From NCBI GenBank assembly GCA_963675655.1, contig OY776489.1:2604001-2668000 (forward strand): a DNA stretch of 64,000 nucleotides, given 5' to 3'. This DNA comes from CAXXOK01 sp963675655 (lineage in GTDB: Bacteria; Bacillota; Clostridia; Christensenellales; Aristaeellaceae). Position numbers and translations under genes: made by a program. The notes beneath the pieces are model-generated. The model was not told the origin of the DNA, searched no databases, and saw only the letters and a list, made by a program, of their open reading frames with translations. The number at the start of each line of letters is the position of its first letter. The stretch's first letter is position 1. Positions 36,166 to 43,846 of the stretch are shown one piece after another.

Positions 36166-37617
36166 TTACAGTTTTCCGCCGGCAACCAGCGTCAGGTATT
36201 GTACCAGCGGTTTGGATGCGAACGCAAGCACCAGCATGAGAATGCATAAAATTGCTAACGGCAGTTTCATCTGCCATCCGGGATCGTTGCGTGTTGTGGG
36301 GGCATTTTCGTCGTTCTGCGGCAATGCAAACGCCGTCACTGTCGGTACGAGCAGGTAGATGGCTGTAAGTACCGCGGAAATAATCAGGACGCCTACACCA
36401 ATAAAGCCAACGACTGTGCCGCTACCAAGCCCGGCTGTCGCCAGTGCCCATTTACTTTGAAATCCGATGTATGGGGGAATGCCGATCAGTTCAATTGCGC
36501 AAAAAGCAAATACTGTGAAAATAAACGGCATCCGCCGCCCAACGCCGCGCAAATCCTGCACGTACTCTTTACCGGTACGGATCATCCATGCGCCGACACA
36601 ACTGAAGAGGGATATTTTAATCATTGCGTGAAAAACCAGATGCATCAGCCCCGCCGTAAAACCCTGCGGCGTCATCAGCAGAATGCCGAACAGTACATAG
36701 CTCAGGTTGGATATGGTAGAATATGCCAGCCTGCGTTTTACGTGCTGTTCCCGTACCGCCATGGTACTGCCAAACAGGATGGTAATCAGCGCGATACCGA
36801 TACACAGGGTTTGTGCCCACGTGCCACTAAGCAGGCGCGTTCCATAAACAAAATACGTAAGGCGGGCAACGGAGAAAACCCCGGCCTTGACTACAGCAAC
36901 TGCATGCAGCAGCGCTGTTACCGGTGTCGGTGCTACGGTGGCGGTTGGCAGCCATCCATGCAGTGGGAATATAGCGGCTTTTACGCCAAAGCCCAAGAAG
37001 CCCAGCACAAACAACGTTAGCAGAGTAGGTAACGGCGCATTGTGTAAAGAGGCTATGCCGCCGTAGGTAAAATCCGTCGTGCCGCCATAATGGAGCGCAC
37101 CGATCATTGCAATAAAAGCCAGTGCCGCACCGCCAAGGGAATAGTAGATGTACTTACGTCCGGCATACATACTGCGTGCGCTCAACCCATGAGCCACCAG
37201 AAACAGGGTAGAGAACGTCAGCAGCTCATAAAAGATGTATAAGGTAAACAGGTTTCCGGAAGCGGCAATGGCCATAGTTACCCCAAAGCTGAGCAGGTAG
37301 AAGCCGAAAAATGGGTATTCGCGCTCTTCATGCTGCATATACTCAAAGGCGTACAGCGTGGCAAACGGCCATAGAAAAGCGACTAGCCCCATGAAAACCC
37401 GGGCAAGACCGTCTAAATGGAAGGATAATGAAAGGCTTTGCGAAAAAGTGACAAGCGTAAAACTGCTGTCTGGAGCTAGGATGGAAAACAACGCACAAAT
37501 CGAAGCCGCCAGTGTAAAGGCAAAGGCGAGCCAGTTACGAATGGCGCGGTTTTTCGGGTGGAGTGCAAATAACAGCGCGCTGCCTGCGAACGGTAGGAAA
37601 ATTGCAATCGGTAACAT
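36166..37617 (-). CDS. Proton-conducting NuoM/MnhD-type antiporter subunit
   Basis: The 483-residue membrane protein has about 14 helices, the motif GVKAAIFPLHGWLPTATVAPTPVTALLHA, the TM5 Glu in LYIFYELLTFST and the Lys in VVKAGVF. These conserved charges indicate that it still conducts protons. AGGAGG lies 6 bases before ATG 37617. Gap of 12 bases to each neighbour of the operon. Confidence 0.88.
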   Translation of the reverse strand: MLPIAIFLPFAGSALLFALHPKNRAIRNWLAFAFTLAASICALFSILAPDSSFTLVTFSQSLSLSFHLDGLARVFMGLVAFLWPFATLYAFEYMQHEEREYPFFGFYLLSFGVTMAIAASGNLFTLYIFYELLTFSTLFLVAHGLSARSMYAGRKYIYYSLGGAALAFIAMIGALHYGGTTDFTYGGIASLHNAPLPTLLTLFVLGFLGFGVKAAIFPLHGWLPTATVAPTPVTALLHAVAVVKAGVFSVARLTYFVYGTRLLSGTWAQTLCIGIALITILFGSTMAVREQHVKRRLAYSTISNLSYVLFGILLMTPQGFTAGLMHLVFHAMIKISLFSCVGAWMIRTGKEYVQDLRGVGRRMPFIFTVFAFCAIELIGIPPYIGFQSKWALATAGLGSGTVVGFIGVGVLIISAVLTAIYLLVPTVTAFALPQNDENAPTTRNDPGWQMKLPLAILCILMLVLAFASKPLVQYLTLVAGGKL

Positions 37618-37629
37618 AGTTCGCCTCCT

Positions 37630-39108
37630 TTACAGCAGAGTAGAAGTAATTGCGCCAATCATGCTTTGCAGCGGGACAGGCCAAATACCAAGTACGATGA
37701 TGAGCAGCGCCAGTAGCAACAGCGGGATAAGCATAACGGGTTTTAACTCTCCCTTTGGATAGGCGGCTGCAAGCGCGTTTTGGGATGCTCCCGGGAAGAA
37801 GGCCGTAATACTGACTGGGAGCAGATAACCTGCGGTCAGCAATGCGCTGATTAACAGTACCACGGGACCCAACCAGCTGAAAATGCCTATATTGCTTGCA
37901 AGCGCGCCGCTGGCTAAATTCCACTTGCTGATAAACCCAGTTAAGGGTGGAATACCAACAAGGCCAACACCGGCCAGTGTGAAGCTCCATAGCGTTGCGG
38001 GCATCCGTTTCCCAATGCCGCGCATTTCATCCACACGGGTTTTTCCGGTTTGCAGAATCATCGCACCGGCGCAAAGGAAGAGCGTGGTTTTCATAATGCT
38101 ATGGAACCATACATGCAGTAATGCACCATTAAATGCCGTTTCGTTGCAAACAAACAGTCCGAATAAAATATAGCTGATTTGAGAAACCGTAGAATATGCC
38201 AGCCGCTTTTTCAAGCTTTTCTCCGCCAGGGCGAGCATGGAACCCATAAAAACGGTTACCAACGAGAGAGACAGTAACACAGTTTGTACCCATGTCCCGT
38301 TAAATATCCGTGCGCCAACTGCATAGTACAGTACACGGATAATACACAGTACGCCCGCTTTTACAATAACACCGGATAGCACAGCGCTTGCCGGACCGGG
38401 TGCGACCGGATGGGCAGTTGGCAGCCACCCGTGCATAGGAAACATACCCGCCTTGGTGCCAAACCCAACAACCGTAATTAAAATCACCCATAAAAGCGTT
38501 TCACTCTGCTGGCTGATTACGCTGTTGTTTAGCATACCGCCTGCCGTAAATAATACGCTGCTGGAATGAACAGTAAGGAAAAAGATGCCGAAAAGCCCCA
38601 TCATTGCGCCCGCGATGGAATACACCAGATACTTGATGCCTGCTGCGACTGCTTCCCGCGTTTGGTTGTGCAATACTAACGGAAGCGAGCACAAGGTCAT
38701 AGTTTCAAAGCAAATGTACATAGTGACCAGCGTACCTGCAAAACACAGCGCAAGCAAAGCGGCTTCCGTAAGCAGGTAGAAGGCAAAATAGCGCTGCGCT
38801 TTCGCATCGTGTGCAAAATAACCGAAGGAGAAAACACCTGCAATCAACCACATACCCGAAATCAGCAGGGCAAAGAAGCGGCTGATGGAATCACTCTTAG
38901 CTACGATTGGCAAACTGCCCATCAGCGTAAAGAGCGTGCGCATACCATCCCCGGAAAGGCACAGCATCAGCGTAACGCCAAAGGAAGCCGTAAGCGTAAG
39001 GCTAACCAGCGTGTTTCGAAGCCATTGCCTGCGAAAAAGGGGAAGAAAACAAAGCAGCGCACACGCCGCGGGCAAAAGGGGCACAAGGATAAACAGAGTT
39101 GCTTGCAT
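37630..39108 (-). CDS. Proton-conducting NuoM/MnhD-type antiporter subunit
   Basis: The 492-residue membrane protein has GTKAGMFPMHGWLPTAHPVAPGPASAVLSGV, Glu in MYICFETMTLCSLP and Lys in IVKAGVL, all conserved in ion-translocating subunits. ATG 39108 (MQATLF) is chosen because GGAGG lies 11 bases upstream and the family aligns from there; an ATG at 39135 would add nine residues. It is separated from the previous operon gene by 79 bases, the largest internal gap. Confidence 0.86.
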   Translation of the reverse strand: MQATLFILVPLLPAACALLCFLPLFRRQWLRNTLVSLTLTASFGVTLMLCLSGDGMRTLFTLMGSLPIVAKSDSISRFFALLISGMWLIAGVFSFGYFAHDAKAQRYFAFYLLTEAALLALCFAGTLVTMYICFETMTLCSLPLVLHNQTREAVAAGIKYLVYSIAGAMMGLFGIFFLTVHSSSVLFTAGGMLNNSVISQQSETLLWVILITVVGFGTKAGMFPMHGWLPTAHPVAPGPASAVLSGVIVKAGVLCIIRVLYYAVGARIFNGTWVQTVLLSLSLVTVFMGSMLALAEKSLKKRLAYSTVSQISYILFGLFVCNETAFNGALLHVWFHSIMKTTLFLCAGAMILQTGKTRVDEMRGIGKRMPATLWSFTLAGVGLVGIPPLTGFISKWNLASGALASNIGIFSWLGPVVLLISALLTAGYLLPVSITAFFPGASQNALAAAYPKGELKPVMLIPLLLLALLIIVLGIWPVPLQSMIGAITSTLL

Positions 39109-39187
39109 GCCGCTGAGTCGCCTCCAGAAAATCATTTACTGTGGGAATACGAGAGAGCCTGCAATGAAAACAGGATCAATACCCGGT

Positions 39188-40681
39188 TTATGAGAAAACG
39201 GATAGGCCTTGTTGAATCACCAGAATGATCGGCTGAATGATGAAGCCTACGCATGCGTTCATCGCGAACAGCGCCCATAGCGATACGGTCGTCAGCCTAG
39301 ATTTGGTAAAAGGCTGCGCAATAAAGCCATGCTTCGGCTGGCGGTACAGGGTCATTACGGTGTGCATAAAGTAGAAAGCGTTCAGCAGGGTGCTGACCGC
39401 CAGTGCGCTTAGCATAATCCACATACTGGCGCCGCCTACCGCAAACGCAGCATTGGCGAAGTACACCTTGCTGAAAAAACCGCCCAGCACCGGCACGCCG
39501 ACCATGCTCATGGCACCGATGGTAAACGCTGCTCCGGCTGCCGGATAGCGGTAGCCTGCACCACGAAGATCTTCAAAGCGTTTGCTGTCGCCCGATGCGT
39601 CTGAAAGCCCATGCGCGGAGAGGAACAGCATGCTCTTTCCCAGCGAATGCGTAATCAGGTGCAGCAGCGCCGCAACCATACCGGCGGCCGTGCCCAGACC
39701 GATACCCGCGTAAATATAGCCGATCTGTGCTACGGAGCTAAAGGCGATCATCCGGCGCAAATCATGGCTGCGAATCGCTGACAGACTGCCGAAAATCATC
39801 CCCAGAATGCCAAAGGCGAATAGCAGATTCAACGCGTGGTTAGCCATAACGACTTCAATCCCGATTACGCGGTAAAACACTTTTAGAAGCAGGAAGATAT
39901 AGCCTTTACTGATTAAGCTGGATAATACTGCGCTTGCCGCGGGTGTAGAATATCCGTAAGCATCCGGCAGCCATGGATGAAAGGGATACATGGCGCTCTT
40001 AATGCCAAGGCTGACGCAAAACAGACCGATTATAACTGTAATGGGGAGTTCATACGCACCGGTTTTAACTAGCTCGGTCATGGAGGAATGGATATTTTCC
40101 ATCAGCAGATGACCGGTCAGGTCGTACACCAGCGATATAGCCAGCAGTAACAAACCGGAACCCAACAGGCTCATGATCATATACCGCATCGCGGCGACCA
40201 TGGAATGGCCAACCTGCCTTGCCATGATCAGCGTGCAGGAAGTCAGCGTAAGGATTTCGATGAATACATAAGCGGTAAATAAATCGTTGGTGTAAATCAG
40301 CGCCATCAACGCCGCCAGCGATAGATCCAGCATTACATAAAACAGATGCTGCTTTTGTTTGTCCACCTGCTGCTGTAGTTTGCTGATGCCGCCCAGTACG
40401 GAGAACAGCATCACAAAACTAAGTGCAACAGCCATAAGCGCCTCCAGCGAACCGGCGCGTAACTCGTTGCCCCAGGGTGCGGGATAATGCCCCATCATGT
40501 AGGTATAGCTTTTCCCGTAGGAAACCAGAAAGGTCAGCAGCCATAAGTTGAGCCCCAGCACGACGATGCTCAATCCTACCGTGATCCCTTTGGCGGCGCG
40601 GCGTGGCAGCATGGCGGAAACGATGCCGCTTATCATGGAAAGCATGATGCTGAAAAAGGGTACATTCTGCACGAATTCCAT
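39188..40681 (-). CDS. mnhD: MnhD-type cation/proton antiporter subunit
   Basis: The 497-residue membrane protein has GIKSAMYPFHPWLPDAYGYSTPAASAVLSSL, Glu in AYVFIEILTLTSC and Lys in ISKGYIF. It follows the MnhC gene with a 1-base overlap (TGATG), the normal Mrp order C-D, so it is the best candidate for the true MnhD/MbhH. G-rich ribosome site (GGGGGAAGG) lies just upstream of ATG 40681. The next gene begins 79 bases later. Confidence 0.9.
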   Translation of the reverse strand: MEFVQNVPFFSIMLSMISGIVSAMLPRRAAKGITVGLSIVVLGLNLWLLTFLVSYGKSYTYMMGHYPAPWGNELRAGSLEALMAVALSFVMLFSVLGGISKLQQQVDKQKQHLFYVMLDLSLAALMALIYTNDLFTAYVFIEILTLTSCTLIMARQVGHSMVAAMRYMIMSLLGSGLLLLAISLVYDLTGHLLMENIHSSMTELVKTGAYELPITVIIGLFCVSLGIKSAMYPFHPWLPDAYGYSTPAASAVLSSLISKGYIFLLLKVFYRVIGIEVVMANHALNLLFAFGILGMIFGSLSAIRSHDLRRMIAFSSVAQIGYIYAGIGLGTAAGMVAALLHLITHSLGKSMLFLSAHGLSDASGDSKRFEDLRGAGYRYPAAGAAFTIGAMSMVGVPVLGGFFSKVYFANAAFAVGGASMWIMLSALAVSTLLNAFYFMHTVMTLYRQPKHGFIAQPFTKSRLTTVSLWALFAMNACVGFIIQPIILVIQQGLSVFS

Positions 40682-41058
40682 CAATCGCCTTCCCCCTTCA
40701 TACGCAGGGTGATGCGGTCAATATCTAGCGTGTGGTAGCGGCGGTACAGCCGGATGGTGAGGGAGAGCATAACAGCCGTAACACTTACGGATACAACAAT
40801 GCCGGTAAGCACTAAGCCGCTGGGTACCGGGTTAACATAGGCGGCGGAGGTTGCCGCAACGCCTGCAGTTGTAATCGGTGCAGTACGGCCGGTGATGAAG
40901 CCCTGTGCGGTTAAAAACAGGTATACGGCGGTATCCATGATGTTTAAACCGATAATTTTTTTAATCAGGTTCCCGTGCAGAAGCAGCGTGGTGAACCCGA
41001 TGCCAAACAGCAGAATGGCAACAACCAAATCCAGATGTTCCCAGACATTTTCCAGCAT
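40681..41058 (-). CDS. mnhC: MnhC/NuoK-type subunit
   Basis: The 125-residue protein has three membrane helices, typical of NuoK/MnhC: IGFTTLLLHGNLIKKIIGLN and TGIVVSVSVTAVMLSLTIRLYRRYHT. Conserved features are the GxxNxx after TM1 and the Pro-Val segment before TM3. GGGGGG precedes the ATG 41058 by 7 bases. Position between MnhB and MnhD is the standard order. Confidence 0.92.
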   Translation of the reverse strand: MLENVWEHLDLVVAILLFGIGFTTLLLHGNLIKKIIGLNIMDTAVYLFLTAQGFITGRTAPITTAGVAATSAAYVNPVPSGLVLTGIVVSVSVTAVMLSLTIRLYRRYHTLDIDRITLRMKGEGD

Positions 41059-41059
41059 C

Positions 41060-42052
41060 TTATATGCCCCCCTTACGAAACAGGGTGTAAAACGCGTACA
41101 TGGTACACATAACGATCAAACCGACGCACAGATTCAACGGCAGAATAAACCCGGCAGAGAAAATTGCACCCGGTGTACCGGCGGAGATTCCGCTTTCTAT
41201 ATGGTTAGCACCTGTATAAAAAGAATAGCTTTTTAGCCCAGCATAAGTTAGCAGCGAGAAGAACGTAATCCAGCGAAAAATAGTATAGGTCATAAACCGC
41301 CCTGCGCGGGCAAAGCCGTAGGCGTTCAGGTAGAGGATCAATCCAGCTCCCATGATGGCACCTCCGCTGAAACCGCCGCCGGGGCTGAGGTGGCCGTTGA
41401 CGATTACATAAAGGCCAAACAGCATAATCACGGGTACGAGCATGCGGGCTGCGGCTTGCAAAATCAAATCATTCTTCGGTTCGTGATGGCGGTCGTCATA
41501 TTCCGCTTCCAGCCACGTCTTGCTGGGCTTGCCAAGAGGGCAATCATTCAGCTTGAGTAGCAAAAGCACCGCGCATGCAGCTGTAAATAATACGGTAGAT
41601 TCGCCAAAGGTGTCAAAAGCGCGGTAATCTAAAATCATACCGGTTACCATGTTCAGCGCGCCGGTTTCGGCAGGACCGTCTTGCAGATAACGGGCAGAAA
41701 CCTCATTATTCAGCGGGTTATCGGCTTCACCCAGCGGAGGGAGCGCGCTTACGGTAATCAACAGCGAGAGGATGATGCCAAGCAGTACCAACACCGCAAG
41801 ATACCGGTAAAGATGCCGAAGCAGTTTTAAACCGGAGGTAAAGGACCATTCATGTACACGTTGGTACAGTTTACGTTCCAGATCCCGCTGCTCCCGTTGT
41901 TTTTGTTCATATAAAGCTTCACGTGTTGAAAACGCTTCGGCGCTGTGCTCGCGACGGTGTCGCGTTTCAGCGCCAAGCGCACTGATTTCCGCATTATCCA
42001 GCGGGTTTTCACTGCTATACAGCCACCGGAGAAATTTATTTTTGCCGGTCAT
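41060..42052 (-). CDS. MbhE-MnhB fusion subunit with charged N-terminal tail
   Basis: The 330-residue protein begins with about 80 charged residues (Arg/Glu/Gln-rich, likely coiled coil), followed by an MbhE-like helix pair with an AFDTFGESTVLFTAA motif (residues ~147-160), then the MnhB domain (DLILQAAARMLVPVIMLFGLYVI and GHLSPGGGFSGGAI). In Pyrococcus Mbh these are separate genes mbhE and mbhF. ATG 42052 is preferred over ATG 42061 because GGGG lies 9 bases before it. It overlaps the preceding MbhD-like gene by 17 bases. Confidence 0.85.
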   Translation of the reverse strand: MTGKNKFLRWLYSSENPLDNAEISALGAETRHRREHSAEAFSTREALYEQKQREQRDLERKLYQRVHEWSFTSGLKLLRHLYRYLAVLVLLGIILSLLITVSALPPLGEADNPLNNEVSARYLQDGPAETGALNMVTGMILDYRAFDTFGESTVLFTAACAVLLLLKLNDCPLGKPSKTWLEAEYDDRHHEPKNDLILQAAARMLVPVIMLFGLYVIVNGHLSPGGGFSGGAIMGAGLILYLNAYGFARAGRFMTYTIFRWITFFSLLTYAGLKSYSFYTGANHIESGISAGTPGAIFSAGFILPLNLCVGLIVMCTMYAFYTLFRKGGI

Positions 42053-42299
42053 CTTCTTCATCCCCTCTGATCGCGTGAATTTTTTTGAGTGTGATAAAGA
42101 ATAGAATGCTCGTTACACCCGCGCCGACCGCCGCTTCGGTGATGGCTAAGTCCGGTGATTGCAGTAAAATCCACATGATGCTCATCAACAGGCTGTATGC
42201 CATGAAAATGACAATGCTGGTAAGCAGGTTTCGGCTTAAGCTGGTTGCGATGGCGCAAACCAGCAAGGAAAGAAGAACGATGATGGTAAACAGATTCAC
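42036..42299 (-). CDS. MbhD-like subunit (DUF4040)
   Basis: The 87-residue protein has three membrane helices and the family motif QSPDLAITEAAVGAGVTS. In MnhA proteins this domain is fused C-terminally; here it is a separate gene, as MbhD is in archaeal Mbh. Start GTG 42299 overlaps the stop of mnhG (GTGA) with GGAGGTG 8 bases upstream. Confidence 0.88.
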   Translation of the reverse strand: MNLFTIIVLLSLLVCAIATSLSRNLLTSIVIFMAYSLLMSIMWILLQSPDLAITEAAVGAGVTSILFFITLKKIHAIRGDEEDDRQK

Positions 42300-42619
42300 A
42301 GTTTTCGCACCTCCATCCAATCTTCCAGATGCGGGTCGGTAGTAACTTCCAAACGGGCAATCAGATGACTGCCTGTCGGGCTGGTTACCCACAGGAAAAG
42401 AACGGTCAGCAGCATTTTCAAAATCATCCATCCATCATTGCTGCTGATACACAAACCGGTGATAACCAGTAATAACCCCAAAGAATCCCCCATGGAGGCG
42501 GCATGCATGCGGTTGAGTACATAGCGGAAGCGAAACTGGCCCACGATGCCGACGGCAAGCACAAAAAGACCCAGCAATAGCAGAATGGCCGTCATCACAA
42601 AACGAATCCAGTCAAGCAT
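42296..42619 (-). CDS. mnhG: MnhG subunit
   Basis: The 107-residue protein has three helices and the MnhG motif GQFRFRYVLNRMHAASMGDSLG. ATG 42619 follows GGGGGAG by 6 bases; it overlaps the mnhF end by 8 bases and the MbhD-like gene by 4 bases, showing tight coupling. Confidence 0.92.
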   Translation of the reverse strand: MLDWIRFVMTAILLLLGLFVLAVGIVGQFRFRYVLNRMHAASMGDSLGLLLVITGLCISSNDGWMILKMLLTVLFLWVTSPTGSHLIARLEVTTDPHLEDWMEVRKL

Positions 42620-42956
42620 GTGTTTCTCCCCCTGCCGCGTTTTGTTCCTGCGCCGGTTGCGCCTGCTGCTCGCGGTGTTCCAGCGCGACACCCATGTACA
42701 CTTTACACAGCACCACAACAGCCAGAAAACCAATCATTGCGTATACCAACCCAACGTCGATCAAATACCCTTCGCCAAGCATCAACGCTAAAATACAGAT
42801 CATGGCAAGGGTGAGCGTGGTAATCATGTTGATGGCAACAACCCGGTCCGCAATGCGTGGGCCGCGAATAGCGCGTACCAGACATAAAATCGTCATCGCG
42901 CTGAGCAGCACCAAAGCCGTAATATATAACCAGTGATAGGCGGTATCAAGCATCAT
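42612..42956 (-). CDS. mnhF: MnhF subunit
   Basis: The 114-residue protein has three helices and the MnhF motif RGPRIADRVVAINMI (about 31-45), with a Gln/Ala-rich hydrophilic tail. ATG 42956 follows GGAGG by 6 bases and lies inside the end of mnhE; an in-frame start at 43016 lies far inside mnhE and is rejected. Confidence 0.92.
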   Translation of the reverse strand: MMLDTAYHWLYITALVLLSAMTILCLVRAIRGPRIADRVVAINMITTLTLAMICILALMLGEGYLIDVGLVYAMIGFLAVVVLCKVYMGVALEHREQQAQPAQEQNAAGGETHA

Positions 42957-43416
42957 CGATTTCCTCCATAGCAAGCAGTCTGCGCTGAAAATCCAAATCG
43001 TCAATCCCCTGCGCAAAAGCGGAGTCCAGACAATGGACGGTCAATTCATCCTGCTTTAAATAGACGGTAATGGTGCCTGGGGTAAGCGTAATGGAGTTTG
43101 CCAGCAGCGTACGGCCGGATGGCTTTTGTAATGGCGTGCGAAAAGTGACCAGCTTAGGGTGAATATCCTTTTTATGGCTCAGCACGATACGGGAAAGCTG
43201 GATGTTTGCTTTTATAATTTCGCGGATAAGCGTAACCAGATAGAGCAATCCTCTGGGTGCTTTTTTAAGAAAGCGTATTTCTTTTCTCGGTGTGAAGCCA
43301 AGAAATTTCCAACAAAAAGCGTATAATGCTGCTGAAATGACCACTCCGACCAATGCTACATCAAGTGTAATACGACCATTAAAGACGACCCATAATGAAA
43401 AAAAGACTATAAACAT
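42946..43416 (-). CDS. mnhE: MnhE subunit
   Basis: First gene of the antiporter operon: 156 residues, two or three N-terminal helices (MFIVFFSLWVVFNG, VVISAALYAFCWKF) and the MnhE tail with SRIVLS and NSITLTPGTITV. ATG 43416 is chosen because GGGAG lies 8 bases upstream and the promoter start at about 43511 leaves a 95-base leader; a GTG at 43509 would make the transcript leaderless and add 31 residues without homology. Confidence 0.9.
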   Translation of the reverse strand: MFIVFFSLWVVFNGRITLDVALVGVVISAALYAFCWKFLGFTPRKEIRFLKKAPRGLLYLVTLIREIIKANIQLSRIVLSHKKDIHPKLVTFRTPLQKPSGRTLLANSITLTPGTITVYLKQDELTVHCLDSAFAQGIDDLDFQRRLLAMEEIDDA

Positions 43417-43517
43417 TGATATTCTCCCGATGATCTGCGGCAAACCATTCTTTGTATATGGAGCGCCGTTTGTATAAATTGATTCCTTGAAGGGCAAACT
43501 CGTTATCACTCCTGCTT

Positions 43518-43546
43518 ATTGTAAGGAATGTAAAGATAGTTGTCAA
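43518..43546 (-). promoter_or_regulatory. Promoter of the antiporter operon
   Basis: Minus strand TTGACA (43546-43541), exact 17-base spacer, TACAAT (43523-43518). It is among the strongest promoters in the window and predicts transcription from about 43511. Confidence 0.85.
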
Positions 43547-43624
43547 TTCATCGTATATGAATTTACGCCGTGGAATTATGCAGTGCAAAGGGCAGATAGA
43601 TAATTATGTAGTAAAACCTATTGA

Positions 43625-43652
43625 TTGACATTTTTAACAATCAATATATAAT
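43625..43652 (+). promoter_or_regulatory. Consensus promoter of the GGDEF protein
   Basis: TTGACA (43625-43630), 16-base spacer, TATAAT (43647-43652). It points away from the antiporter promoter, only about 80 bases away, and leaves a 187-base leader before ATG 43847. No known riboswitch motif was recognised in the leader. Confidence 0.8.
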
Positions 43653-43846
43653 GAGAATATGATGGAATTATATACCAGCAAAGACATATGTTCAGAAATT
43701 ATTTTTGTTCTATTGTATATTTTCTCCCGAAAAGCGAAAAAGACCGGATGCATAATTGTAAGGAAGGCTCAGCAACATCGATGATAGCATGCGATTATCG
43801 GCAACAGACAATTTTGTTACGTTGATGCTGCGAGGAGAATCGATTT

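Noticed and set aside
43660..43846. c-di-GMP riboswitch in the leader of the GGDEF gene
   Set aside because: The leader lacks the conserved GEMM core; no recognisable class I or II signature was found.
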